From the NCBI GenBank assembly GCA_900754695.1, contig CAAEDU010000059.1:1-8878 (forward strand): a DNA stretch of 8,878 nucleotides, given 5' to 3'. The position numbers were made by a program, and so were the translations under genes. The notes under the pieces were generated by a model that was not told where the DNA came from, did not search any database, and saw only the letters and a list, made by a program, of their open reading frames with translations. This document shows positions 1-6,300 of the stretch, piece by piece; positions within the stretch are counted from its first letter, which is position 1; every line of letters starts with the position of its first letter. This stretch comes from Clostridia bacterium (GTDB lineage Bacteria > Bacillota > Clostridia > Christensenellales > CAG-917).

Positions 1-138
1 ACAATATGTAAACTATTGCCTGCGTTCCGCCGGAGCAAAATCATCCGAAAATCTCTTGCTCTGAGGTGCGAGCAGTTCCGCGCCAACCGATTTTTGGCTG
101 AGCAAGGAAGTCGCTGCAGTTAATACTTGATTGTATTA

Positions 139-204
139 GCAAGGCGAATGACGCGGTTCAGGCGGAAATCGGCGGCGCTGAACCTGGTCCGTATTATTCC
201 TGTC
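139..204 (+). repeat. Diverged dispersed repeat, copy A
   Basis: Bases 139-165 match the reverse complement of 1503-1529 at 23 of 27 positions without a gap, starting GCAAGGCG. Further on, TTATTCCTGTC (194-204) recurs exactly on the + strand at 1481-1491. Relative to the 27-base block this 11-mer has opposite orientation in the two copies, which would fit a family whose full form contains a GACAGGAATAA / TTATTCCTGTC stem. Both copies lie in gaps and flank minDE in inverted orientation. The match was found by eye. The true ends and any other genomic copies are unknown. Confidence 0.5.
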
Positions 205-279
205 TGGCATGGCAACTTATCGGCGGTTTCGGCTGCGGGAAAGCGTCGAGAAAGGCGGTTCCGGAACGGGATCATCCTT

Positions 280-307
280 TTGACAGGGCATGATCCGACA
301 AAATAAG
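280..307 (+). promoter_or_regulatory. Candidate promoter for minDE with flanking inverted repeat
   Basis: A perfect -35 hexamer TTGACA (280-285) is followed after 16 bases by AATAAG (302-307), which matches the -10 consensus at four of six positions. Transcription would start near 314, about 50 bases before minD. The -35 box sits inside an inverted repeat, GGATCAT (269-275) and ATGATCC (290-296), which could be an operator or form a hairpin. The -10 is weak and the spacer one base short, so this is a candidate only. Confidence 0.4.
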
Positions 308-364
308 TCGTCATCTTTCACATTCCGCTCTTTCGGGCACGCGCGGGGGAGTTAAACTGCCGTC

Positions 365-1114
365 ATGAGAAAGATCGTCGTGACATCCGGCAAGGGCGGG
401 GTGGGCAAGACCACCGTCACCGCCGCCCTCGGCAGAAGGCTTGCGGACATGGGCTTCCGCATCGTGCTCGCCGACGCGGACGTCGGGCTCAACAACCTCG
501 ACGTCGTGACGGGGGTGGAGAGCAGGGTGGTCTATGACATAGGCGACGTCACGGCGGGCAGATGCACCGTGGCGCAGGCGCTCGTCCGCGACCACGAGAG
601 CACGGCGCGCATCCTGCCCTCCGAGGGCGGCGGGCACGAGATGTCCGCGCAGGCGTTCAGAGGTGTGACGGACTCCGTCCCGGACTGCGACATATTGCTC
701 ATCGACTGTCCCGCGGGCATAGAGAACGGTTTCCACCGCGCGGTGTCGGCGGCGACGGAAGCCATTGTGGTCACCACGCCGTCCGCTTCCGCCATCCGCG
801 ACGCGGACAAGGTGATCGCGCTCCTTTCCGCATACCGCCCCGAGGACATCTCCCTCGTGGTCAACCGAGTGCGCCCGGATATGGTGGCGAGGGGAGAGAT
901 GATGGCGGCGGCGGACATCGCGAGGCTGCTCTGCACCCCCGCGGTCGGGGTCATCCCCGAAGACGACTGCATCACGCTCTATCAGCAGCTCGGACGGGTG
1001 CCGTCTTTCGCGCTTTCGGAGAAGGCTTTCGCGCTGCTTGCCGAAAATGTCGCCTACCGCACCAAGAAGTGCGCGGAACCCAAGGCTTTCAGATGGAGGA
1101 GAAAATGGCGTTGA
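365..1114 (+). CDS. minD: Septum site-determining protein MinD (membrane ATPase)
   Basis: MinD is a ParA/MinD-class ATPase that dimerises on ATP, binds the inner membrane face and recruits MinC, so that FtsZ rings form only at mid-cell. The 249-residue protein starts directly with the strand leading to the deviant Walker A loop GKGGVGKTT (residues 9-17, signature Lys10 and Lys15). The switch I region DADVGLNNLD follows at 37-46 and the Walker B-like LLIDCPAG at 111-118. The family motifs VVTTPSASAIRDAD and VVNRVRPDMVARG are also present. The C-terminus (AFRWRRKWR) is short, basic and aromatic and fits the membrane-targeting helix. The ATG is fixed by an in-frame stop at 353, but the GGGGGAG ribosome site (345-351) is 13 bases away, an unusually long spacing. 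The last 10 bases overlap minE. Length and motifs are typical, so identity is very secure. Confidence 0.96.
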   Translation: MRKIVVTSGKGGVGKTTVTAALGRRLADMGFRIVLADADVGLNNLDVVTGVESRVVYDIGDVTAGRCTVAQALVRDHESTARILPSEGGGHEMSAQAFRGVTDSVPDCDILLIDCPAGIENGFHRAVSAATEAIVVTTPSASAIRDADKVIALLSAYRPEDISLVVNRVRPDMVARGEMMAAADIARLLCTPAVGVIPEDDCITLYQQLGRVPSFALSEKAFALLAENVAYRTKKCAEPKAFRWRRKWR

Positions 1115-1383
1115 GACCGTCGAGACTGATGGAAGAGAGATTGAGAGAGATCCTCACGCGGGATCAGACAGGCGTGGGAGAAGGATTTTCCGCTGCGCTC
1201 ACGGGGGACCTCGCGCGGGTGCTCGGGGACTATTTCGAGCTCACTTCTCCGCCCGTCATCGCCGTCACGCGCAGCGAGGACGGAGGCTTCGAGGTGAGGG
1301 CGGAGGCGCGCGCGTCGGCGGTGAGGCGTTTCCGCACCACGGAGGAACTGCCTCCTCCCGAGCCTGCGGGGTATGCCAAATGA
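1105..1383 (+). CDS. minE: Cell division topological specificity factor MinE
   Basis: MinE stimulates MinD ATPase at the membrane and drives the pole-to-pole oscillation. The 92-residue product fits the family length of about 80-95. The pattern ERLREIL near the N-terminus, then LTGDLARVLGDYFEL and the charged beta-strands VIAVTRSEDGGFEVRAEA, follows the MinD-binding segment and topological specificity domain. The N-terminus MALRPSRL is more basic and less hydrophobic than the MALLDFF-type membrane helix of E. coli. I chose ATG 1105 because GGAGG (1095-1099) lies 5 bases upstream; an in-frame ATG at 1093 would add four residues but has no ribosome site. The gene overlaps minD by 10 bases, so translation is probably coupled. 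The proline-rich tail (PPPEPAGYAK) looks unstructured. Identity rests on pattern and position rather than strong similarity. Confidence 0.85.
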   Translation: MALRPSRLMEERLREILTRDQTGVGEGFSAALTGDLARVLGDYFELTSPPVIAVTRSEDGGFEVRAEARASAVRRFRTTEELPPPEPAGYAK

Positions 1384-1607
1384 CGCCGGCTTTGTGAGGC
1401 GATACTGCGGGGCAACGGTTTATCACCCGCAAGTCCCGCCCTTGAAAAGCGCCGAAAAGGATCGCTCTGAGATTTGTTCGTTATTCCTGTCCGTTGCTTA
1501 TCCCGCCCGAGCCGCGACATCCGCCTTGCCGACGTGTCGGAAGAATGGGAGCATCCCTTCCGCATAATCTTCTCCGCCCGCGAATACGCTTTAAGGCGAG
1601 GTGAATT
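1384..1607. other. Intergenic gap with hairpins and a repeat copy
   Basis: There is no convincing gene in these 224 bases; the 64-codon frame 1373-1567 has no ribosome site or protein-like composition. Contents: a stem TGCGGG (1406-1411) with CCCGCA (1426-1431), extendable by two pairs past a one-base bulge, without a following T-run; the inverted repeat copy at 1481-1529; CCGAC-GT-GTCGG (1529-1540); and a stem CGGAAG (1538-1543) with CTTCCG (1557-1562). CATAAT (1563-1568) resembles a -10 box about 40 bases before the next start, but I see no -35 at the right distance. The gap separates minDE from the next gene pair. Confidence 0.55.
1481..1529 (-). repeat. Diverged dispersed repeat, copy B (inverted)
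   Basis: Read on the minus strand from 1529, the sequence GCAAGGCGGATGTCGCGG and onwards matches the + strand from 139, with 23 of the first 27 positions identical. The similarity fades after about 30 bases. Next to it, 1481-1491 (TTATTCCTGTC on the + strand) equals 194-204. With copy A it brackets minDE as an inverted pair. I infer a dispersed non-coding element, but its boundaries cannot be set from one window. Confidence 0.5.
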
Positions 1608-1871
1608 ATGGATTTTGACCAAACCAAAAAGATCGAAGTCGAAGTCAGCGAAAACGTCATCGCCGAAAGGGCGGAGGAGGCGCCGCGCCACACCGAAAAA
1701 CGCAGGCGCACGGGACTGCTCCGTGGAGTGGATCCCCTCGACGTCGCGCTGCTCCCCGTGGTGCTCGGAGTGTTCGTCTCGCTCGGATTCCTCTTTGCGG
1801 GGCTGTTCGGCGGCACGGCGGCGGTGAGCACGGTCTCCGAGATAGGCAGCACCCTGGCATCCGTGCTCTGA
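1608..1871 (+). CDS. Small single-pass membrane protein in the SpoIVFA position
   Basis: The function is not recognised from sequence. The 87-residue protein has a charged N-terminal part (1-44, with KRRR at 31-34), one strongly hydrophobic segment at about 45-67 (DVALLPVVLG onwards) and a short Ser/Thr/Ala tail. The positive charges before the helix predict a cytoplasmic N-terminus. The ribosome site GAGGTGA ends 3 bases before ATG 1608, with the AGG core 6 bases away. Its TGA shares one base with the ATG of the SpoIVFB-like protease, so the two are probably coupled. In Bacillus, SpoIVFA lies exactly here and has the same order of cytoplasmic part, single helix and outer domain, but is about three times longer with a LytM domain, absent here. 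A reduced SpoIVFA-like partner is an inference from place and topology only. Confidence 0.7.
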   Translation: MDFDQTKKIEVEVSENVIAERAEEAPRHTEKRRRTGLLRGVDPLDVALLPVVLGVFVSLGFLFAGLFGGTAAVSTVSEIGSTLASVL

Positions 1872-2812
1872 TGCGTTTCGGCATCCATCCGCTCTTTTTC
1901 GCGCTTGCGTTGCTGCTCGTGCTGTTCGGGCAGGCGCAGGCGTTTTTGTGGACGCTTGCCGCCGTCGCGCTGCACGAGGCGGGACACGCCCTCGCCGCCC
2001 GTATGCGCGGGTATGTCGTGAGAGAACTCACCCTCTATCCCTTCGGCGCGGCGATGGGGATGGGAGAGGAGATGGACCCCGTCTCCAACGTCGTGGTGGG
2101 GCTTGCGGGGCCCCTCGCGAACCTGCTCGGCGCGGTGCTCCTCATCGCGCTGTGGTGGCTCTTCCCCGCGACCTATCTTTTCACGCATCCCTTCCTTTAC
2201 GCCAACCTCGGCATCGCGCTTTTCAACCTGCTTCCCGTCTATCCGTTGGACGGCTCGCGGGTGGTGAGGGGGCTCGCGCGCAACCGGATGAAGGCGGTGA
2301 GAGGGATGCAGGCGGCGGGAGTGGCGTTGAGTCTGCTGCTTTTTGCGCTGTTCGTGGTCTCGTTCGCGCTCGGGGCGGTGAGTTTCACCCTCGGGGTGAC
2401 GGCGGTCTTCCTCTTCGCGGGCGCGGCATGGGGAGGACGGGCGGACGCCTATGTCGGTGTGCTCGCGGCAAGGAGCAAAAATTTCCTTGCAGGCGTCAGA
2501 GAGAGGTGCGTGGAGGTCTCGCGGGAAGCCCCGCTCATCCGCCTCTTCCACCACATCGACGGGCGCAGCGTCACCACTTTCAGAGTGATGGAAGGCGACC
2601 CGCCCCGCGAGGTGGCGAGATGGACGGAGGGGGAACTCGCCGCCGTCGCTTCCCGCGGGAAGCTCTCCCGCACGGTGGGGGAGTGCCTTGAAGGGGGAGG
2701 GGAGGGCAGAGCGCCCGAAAGCAGAAAAGTCGCGCCCGGGAAGGCGGGCGGACACGCCCGTGCGGACGGGTGCGGAAAGGCGTGCGCTCGCACGCCCCGC
2801 GCGCGTGGTTGA
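1871..2812 (+). CDS. spoIVFB: SpoIVFB-type intramembrane zinc metalloprotease (M50, site-2 protease)
   Basis: This is a membrane-embedded protease of peptidase family M50B. In Bacillus, SpoIVFB cuts pro-sigma-K in the mother cell during sporulation. The zinc site is intact: HEAGH at 35-39 within a hydrophobic segment, and the third ligand in LFNLLPVYPLDGSR (Asp127), about 90 residues on as in the family. Hydrophobic stretches near 5-24, 26-45, 72-98, 104-124, 146-167 and 170-188 give the six helices expected of SpoIVFB. Residues 200-275 are soluble and probably correspond to the C-terminal CBS-like region. The last 40 residues are a low-complexity Gly/Ala/Arg tail and may be a lineage-specific extension. 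It is coupled to the preceding small membrane protein by a one-base overlap. The substrate is not certain; other roles for M50B proteases are possible if the organism does not sporulate. Confidence 0.87.
   Translation: MRFGIHPLFFALALLLVLFGQAQAFLWTLAAVALHEAGHALAARMRGYVVRELTLYPFGAAMGMGEEMDPVSNVVVGLAGPLANLLGAVLLIALWWLFPATYLFTHPFLYANLGIALFNLLPVYPLDGSRVVRGLARNRMKAVRGMQAAGVALSLLLFALFVVSFALGAVSFTLGVTAVFLFAGAAWGGRADAYVGVLAARSKNFLAGVRERCVEVSREAPLIRLFHHIDGRSVTTFRVMEGDPPREVARWTEGELAAVASRGKLSRTVGECLEGGGEGRAPESRKVAPGKAGGHARADGCGKACARTPRARG
2745..2796 (+). other. Two GC-rich hairpins in the 3' end of the protease gene
   Basis: The first hairpin is CGGGCG (2745-2750), loop GACA, CGCCCG (2755-2760). The second is GGCGTGC (2779-2785), loop GCTC, GCACGCC (2790-2796). 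Both lie in the low-complexity tail of the protease frame, just before the ROK promoter. No T-run follows directly, since the nearest (2822-2827) is 26 bases past the second stem, so they are not classic terminators. They could slow polymerase or protect a 3' end. Confidence 0.4.
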
Positions 2813-2837
2813 CATATCTTATTTTTTGAATTAAAAT
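2809..2837 (+). promoter_or_regulatory. Near-consensus housekeeping promoter for the ROK operon
   Basis: TTGACA (2809-2814, 6 of 6) and TAAAAT (2832-2837, 5 of 6) are separated by exactly 17 bases in an AT-rich island between GC-rich genes. The -35 box overlaps the TGA stop of the protease. Transcription should start near 2844, giving a leader of about 60 bases. In that leader CGTCCG (2865-2870) can pair with CGGACG (2890-2895), which touches the GGAGG ribosome site. Confidence 0.8.
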
Positions 2838-2903
2838 ACTCCCGAAAAAGCGTGTAGGCGCATGCGTCCGCGTTGCGGTCGGGGTGCGTCGGACGGAGGC
2901 ATT

Positions 2904-3854
2904 ATGTTGTACATCGGCGTCGACATCGGCGGAATGAGCGTGAAAGCGGGCGTGGTGGACGAGGAGGGGAAGATCCTCTTCAAGGACGCCGCCGTCACCA
3001 ATGCGCAAGCTCCCGCGGAAGACATCGCGGCGGACATCGCCGCGCTCGTGCGCTCCGTGGCGGAGAGGGGAGGGGTCTCCCTTTCTTCCCTCGGCGGCGT
3101 CGGGGTGGGGTCTCCCGGGTCTGTCAACGACGCGGCGGGGGTCATCCGCTATAGCTGCAACATCAATTTCCGCGAGACGCCTCTTGCGGCGATGCTTTCG
3201 GACATGCTCGGCGTGAAGAACGTCAGGCTCAGCAACGACGCCAACTGCGCCGCCCTCGGCGAGACTCTCTTCGGCGCGGGGCGGGGAGCGAAAAACAGCG
3301 TCACGGTGACGCTCGGCACCGGAGTGGGCACGGGCATCGTCGTGGACGGCAGGCTGCTCACGGGCAATCAGTCCGCGGGTGCGGAAGGCGGACACGTCAT
3401 CATCAAGGCGGGCGGCGAGAAGTGCGGCTGCGGCAAACGCGGCTGCTTTGAGGCGTATGCCTCCGCGACTGCGTTCATGCGTATGACGGCGCGCGCGGTC
3501 GAACGTCACCCGGAAAGCTATCTCGGCGAGGTGGCGAGAGAGAGGGGTATTGACGGAAGGACGGCGTTCATCGCTGCAAAAGCGGGCGATAAAGTGGCGA
3601 AACGGGTGGTTTCCGACTACATCCGCTATGTCGGCATCGGGCTTGTCGGGTTCGCCAACGTGTTCTATCCCGAGGTGTTCATCATAGGCGGCGGCATCGG
3701 GAAAGAGGGCGACGCGCTCATCCTGCCCCTCAGGGATTTCGTGCGCAAAAACGCTTACGGCGCCGAGTACAACCCGCCCATCGACGTGGTGGCGGCGGCG
3801 CTCGGCAACGACGCGGGCATCATCGGCGCGGCGGCACTTGCCATGCAGGATTAA
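2904..3854 (+). CDS. ROK-family sugar kinase, probable glucokinase
   Basis: ROK kinases transfer phosphate from ATP to hexoses such as glucose or N-acetyl amino sugars in the cytoplasm. The 316-residue protein has the N-terminal phosphate loop DIGGMSVKAG (7-16), with Met where most members have Thr. Then come the catalytic-Asp motif NDANCAALGE (111-120, Asp112), TLGTGVGTGIVVDG (137-149) and the ROK signature with its zinc site: EGGH (His164), then Cys174, Cys176 and Cys181 in CGCGKRGC. IIGGGIG is in the C-terminal lobe. I start at ATG 2904 because GGAGG (2895-2899) is 4 bases upstream and the domain begins at once; the in-frame ATG at 2862 lacks a ribosome site. It has its own strong promoter and is 15 bases from the next gene. 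Glucokinase is the likeliest role, but fructokinase, ManNAc kinase or another ROK specificity cannot be excluded. Confidence 0.9.
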   Translation: MLYIGVDIGGMSVKAGVVDEEGKILFKDAAVTNAQAPAEDIAADIAALVRSVAERGGVSLSSLGGVGVGSPGSVNDAAGVIRYSCNINFRETPLAAMLSDMLGVKNVRLSNDANCAALGETLFGAGRGAKNSVTVTLGTGVGTGIVVDGRLLTGNQSAGAEGGHVIIKAGGEKCGCGKRGCFEAYASATAFMRMTARAVERHPESYLGEVARERGIDGRTAFIAAKAGDKVAKRVVSDYIRYVGIGLVGFANVFYPEVFIIGGGIGKEGDALILPLRDFVRKNAYGAEYNPPIDVVAAALGNDAGIIGAAALAMQD

Positions 3855-3860
3855 CCTGCA
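3844..3860 (+). other. Hairpin whose loop contains the ROK stop codon
   Basis: TGCAGG (3844-3849) and CCTGCA (3855-3860) are perfect 6-base arms around the loop ATTAA, which contains the TAA stop. Only 9 bases separate it from the next start, and no real T-run follows. It may tune coupling between the kinase and the radical SAM gene, or may be chance. Confidence 0.35.
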
Positions 3861-3869
3861 CTTCGTTTG

Positions 3870-5636
3870 ATGGAAAATTTCGAAGATAGATTTCTTCCCC
3901 TGCTCACGCGGGCGGAAAAGCCCTCGCGCTATACCGGGGGCGAGTGGAACGCGGTGAAAAAGACGGATCCCGTCCGCGCGCGTTTCTGCCTTTGTTTTCC
4001 CGACCTTTACGAGATCGGCATGAGCAACCTCGGGATGCAGATCCTGTATTCCGAGATCAACTCGCACGAGGACTTCGCCTGTGAGCGCTGTTACGCGCCC
4101 GCGGAGGACATGGCGGCGCTCCTGAAAGAGCACGGCATCCCCCTGCTTTCCCTTGAGACCAAGACCCCCCTCCGCGACTTTGACGTCGTGGGTTTTTCGG
4201 TGCAGTTCGAGCTGCTTTACACGGGCATACTCTACATGCTCGACCTTGCCGGCATCCCCTTCCGCGCGGAGGAGAGGGGAGAGGACTTTCCCATCCTGCT
4301 CGCGGGCGGGCCCTGTGCGGTCGATCCCGAGCCCTTTGCGGACTTTTTCGACTGCATAGTGATAGGCGAAGGGGAGGGCGTGGACGCCGCTGTTCTCGCG
4401 CTCGTCGCCGAAGGCAAGGAGAAGGGGTGGTCCAAGCGGGACATCCTCATGCGCGCAAAGCAAATCGCGGGGGTGTACGTCCCCGCGCTGCATGAGCGAG
4501 GCGAGATCGTCAAAAAGGCGGTCTATTCGGACTTTGAAAACGCGCCCTATCCCGTGCGCCCCGTCGTCGCCAACACGGAAGCGGTGCACGACCGCGCGGT
4601 CATTGAGCTCTACCGCGGGTGCGCGAGCGGGTGCAGGTTCTGCCAGGCGGGATATTACTACCGTCCCATCCGCGAGCGGTCTCCGGAAAGGTGCGCCGAG
4701 CAGGCGAAAGCCATCGTGGAGAACGCAGGCTACGGCGAGATCGCGATGTGCTCCCTCTCCACGGGAGACTATTCGGGGCTGCATACGCTCATGGGCGAGC
4801 TCAGGGATTTCGTGCACGAGAAGAGGGTGAACCTCTCTCTTCCCAGCCTCAGGCTCTCGAGTTTCAGCGGGGACATCGCGCAGGAGTCCAGGCGCAGTTC
4901 GCTGACATTCGCGCCCGAGGCGGGCACGCAGCGCCTCCGCGACGTCATCAACAAGAACGTCACGGACGCAGAGATAGACAACATCGCAAAGGCGTTCGAG
5001 GCGGGCTATGACAGCATCAAGCTCTATTTCATGCTCGGGCTGCCCACCGAGACGGACGAGGACATCGCGGGCATCGCCGCCATCTGTGCGAGGCTCCGCG
5101 AGCTCTATTTCAAGACGAGAGGCAAGCGCGGACCGAATATCTCCGTCTCCTGCGCCGTCTTCATCCCCAAGCCCTGCACCCCCTTCCAATGGGAGAGGCA
5201 GATCACTTTCGAGGAGATGCTCCGCAAACAGAACTATCTCCGCGGGCTTCTCCGCCGCATCAAAGGGGTGTCCTTCTCATGGCACGGGGCGGAATCCTCA
5301 GTGCTGGAAGCGGCGCTCGCGAGAGGGGACAGGCGGCTTTCCCGCGTCATCGAGCGCGCGTACGCGCTGGGCGCGAAGTTCGACAGTTGGTCGGAGAAGA
5401 TGAACTGGGAGGCGTGGCAGCAGGCTTTTGCCGACTGCGGGCTGGACATGGGGGAATATACGGGCGCACGCAACACCGAGGAGGAACTGCCGTGGGACTT
5501 TATCGACGCGGGAGTCTCCAAGCGCTATCTCCTCGCACAGCGGAAGCTCGCCTATGAGGGAGTGACCACTCGCTCCTGCCGCGAAGGCTGCAACGGCTGC
5601 GGTGCGAACAGGCTCGGGAGGTGTACGATAGAATGA
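3870..5636 (+). CDS. Radical SAM protein with B12-binding-like N-terminus (TIGR03960 type)
   Basis: The 588-residue protein matches the architecture of the uncharacterised TIGR03960 radical SAM family. Residues of about 30-175 form a cobalamin-binding-like Rossmann domain (CLCFPDLYEIGMSNLG, then VVGFSVQFELLYTGIL and LLAGGPCAVDPEPFADFFDCIVIGEGEG). The radical SAM core follows, with the cluster motif CASGCRFC (Cys251, Cys255, Cys258) in RGCASGCRFCQAGYYYRP. A Cys-rich C-terminus (Cys570, Cys574, Cys577, Cys585) may hold a second metal site, typical of this family. The substrate is unknown. The gene is next to a DUF2344 protein and RNase E/G, as in many Bacillota, which hints at RNA or ribosome modification; that is inference. 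ATG 3870 has no clear ribosome site, and TTG 3867 is directly before it, so translation may depend on coupling to the kinase 15 bases upstream. Confidence 0.9.
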   Translation: MENFEDRFLPLLTRAEKPSRYTGGEWNAVKKTDPVRARFCLCFPDLYEIGMSNLGMQILYSEINSHEDFACERCYAPAEDMAALLKEHGIPLLSLETKTPLRDFDVVGFSVQFELLYTGILYMLDLAGIPFRAEERGEDFPILLAGGPCAVDPEPFADFFDCIVIGEGEGVDAAVLALVAEGKEKGWSKRDILMRAKQIAGVYVPALHERGEIVKKAVYSDFENAPYPVRPVVANTEAVHDRAVIELYRGCASGCRFCQAGYYYRPIRERSPERCAEQAKAIVENAGYGEIAMCSLSTGDYSGLHTLMGELRDFVHEKRVNLSLPSLRLSSFSGDIAQESRRSSLTFAPEAGTQRLRDVINKNVTDAEIDNIAKAFEAGYDSIKLYFMLGLPTETDEDIAGIAAICARLRELYFKTRGKRGPNISVSCAVFIPKPCTPFQWERQITFEEMLRKQNYLRGLLRRIKGVSFSWHGAESSVLEAALARGDRRLSRVIERAYALGAKFDSWSEKMNWEAWQQAFADCGLDMGEYTGARNTEEELPWDFIDAGVSKRYLLAQRKLAYEGVTTRSCREGCNGCGANRLGRCTIE

Positions 5637-6265
5637 TAGTGCTGCGTTATTCCCGTCTCGGCACGCGCCGGTTCATCTCGCACATCGACGTCCTGAGGGA
5701 GTTCGGGCGCATCGTGAGACGCGCGGACATCCCCGTGGGTTACTCGGGAGGGTTCAACCCTCACGCGCTGCTGTTCTTTGCGCCGCCCACCCCCGTCGGC
5801 GTGGGCTCCGTCGCGGAGTATGCGGCGATAGACACCCCTCTTTCCCCGGAGGAGACGATGGCGCGGTTCAATGCCGCGGTCGTCGGAGATATGCGCGCGG
5901 ACGCGGCATTCCGCACCGCCAAAAACCCCAATCTCGCGGGCAGGATCACCGCCGCGGACTATGTCTTCCCTTTCCCCGCGGGGGCGTACGACTTTGCAAA
6001 AGGGCTCACCATCGACTATGTGAAGAAGGGCGAGAGAGTGACCGAAAACGCCGCAGACAGGATATTTGCCGCGGGCGAGCGGGCGGGGAAGATGCTGCTC
6101 ACCCTCGCCGCGGGCAACGTCACTTTGCGTCCCGACCGCGTGTTCGACGCCCTGAAAAGGGAGCTCGGCGCGGCGGCGGAAGTCTTTGACGTGGTCAAGA
6201 CGGAGCAGTACATCGGGCGGGAGGGCGTGCTCGTCCCAGTCCCCGACGCGCTGCGCGAAGAATGA
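5633..6265 (+). CDS. DUF2344 / TIGR03936 radical SAM-linked protein
   Basis: The 210-residue protein has the hallmark start of DUF2344: LRYSRLGTRRFISHIDVLREFGR (residues 4-26), then AGFNPH-like SGGFNPHALLFFAPPTPVGVGS, which corresponds to the family's SEGFNPHPKISFALPLPVG-type block. Family members are adjacent or fused to TIGR03960 radical SAM proteins, so this is probably its dedicated partner. No catalytic activity is established to my knowledge. ATG 5633 overlaps the preceding TGA as ATGA, and the ribosome site GGGAGGTG (5616-5623) lies within the last codons of the radical SAM gene. An upstream GTG at 5621 is in frame but lies within that ribosome site. Thirty-five bases separate it from the RNase gene. 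Confidence 0.9.
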   Translation: MIVLRYSRLGTRRFISHIDVLREFGRIVRRADIPVGYSGGFNPHALLFFAPPTPVGVGSVAEYAAIDTPLSPEETMARFNAAVVGDMRADAAFRTAKNPNLAGRITAADYVFPFPAGAYDFAKGLTIDYVKKGERVTENAADRIFAAGERAGKMLLTLAAGNVTLRPDRVFDALKRELGAAAEVFDVVKTEQYIGREGVLVPVPDALREE

Positions 6266-6300
6266 GAAAACAAAATTTTTTGAGATAAGGCGACCGGAAG

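Larger units (their letters stand above)
1..364. other. Intergenic region upstream of minD, no convincing gene
   Basis: I see no supported gene here. The stretch is less GC-rich than the coding DNA, and its longest open frame (64 codons, minus strand, 120-314) has no ribosome binding site and no recognisable protein features. What it does hold: a short inverted repeat, AATAC (122-126) with GTATT (133-137); a segment from 139 whose diverged copy lies inverted at 1496-1529; an 11-base match at 194-204 to 1481-1491; and a candidate promoter near 280-307. I read it as the end of a dispersed non-coding repeat followed by the minD leader. minC, the usual upstream neighbour of minD, is not present. 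Confidence 0.6.

Noticed and set aside
120..314. 64-codon minus-strand frame upstream of minD
   Set aside because: No ribosome site, no hydrophobic or domain pattern, and it overlaps the repeat segment from 139, so it is better read as translated repeat DNA.
562..1092. Upstream in-frame extension of minE inside minD
   Set aside because: It is the out-of-frame shadow of minD, rich in Arg/Gly/His; MinE similarity and the ribosome site begin at 1105.
1373..1567. 64-codon frame starting inside the end of minE
   Set aside because: No ribosome site, composition not protein-like, and it runs through the repeat and hairpins of the gap.
1481..2815. 444-codon open frame on the minus strand
   Set aside because: Antisense to the small membrane protein and SpoIVFB-like genes, of low-complexity Arg/Glu/His composition, with no ribosome site or family match.
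2822..2827. T-run as terminator of the protease gene
   Set aside because: The nearest stable hairpin ends 26 bases earlier, and these Ts lie within the spacer of the ROK promoter.
2580..5189. 869-codon open frame on the minus strand
   Set aside because: It lies antisense to three well-identified genes, has no recognisable domain, and is Arg/Ala/Gly/His-rich. Long antisense frames are expected where codons are strongly GC-biased.
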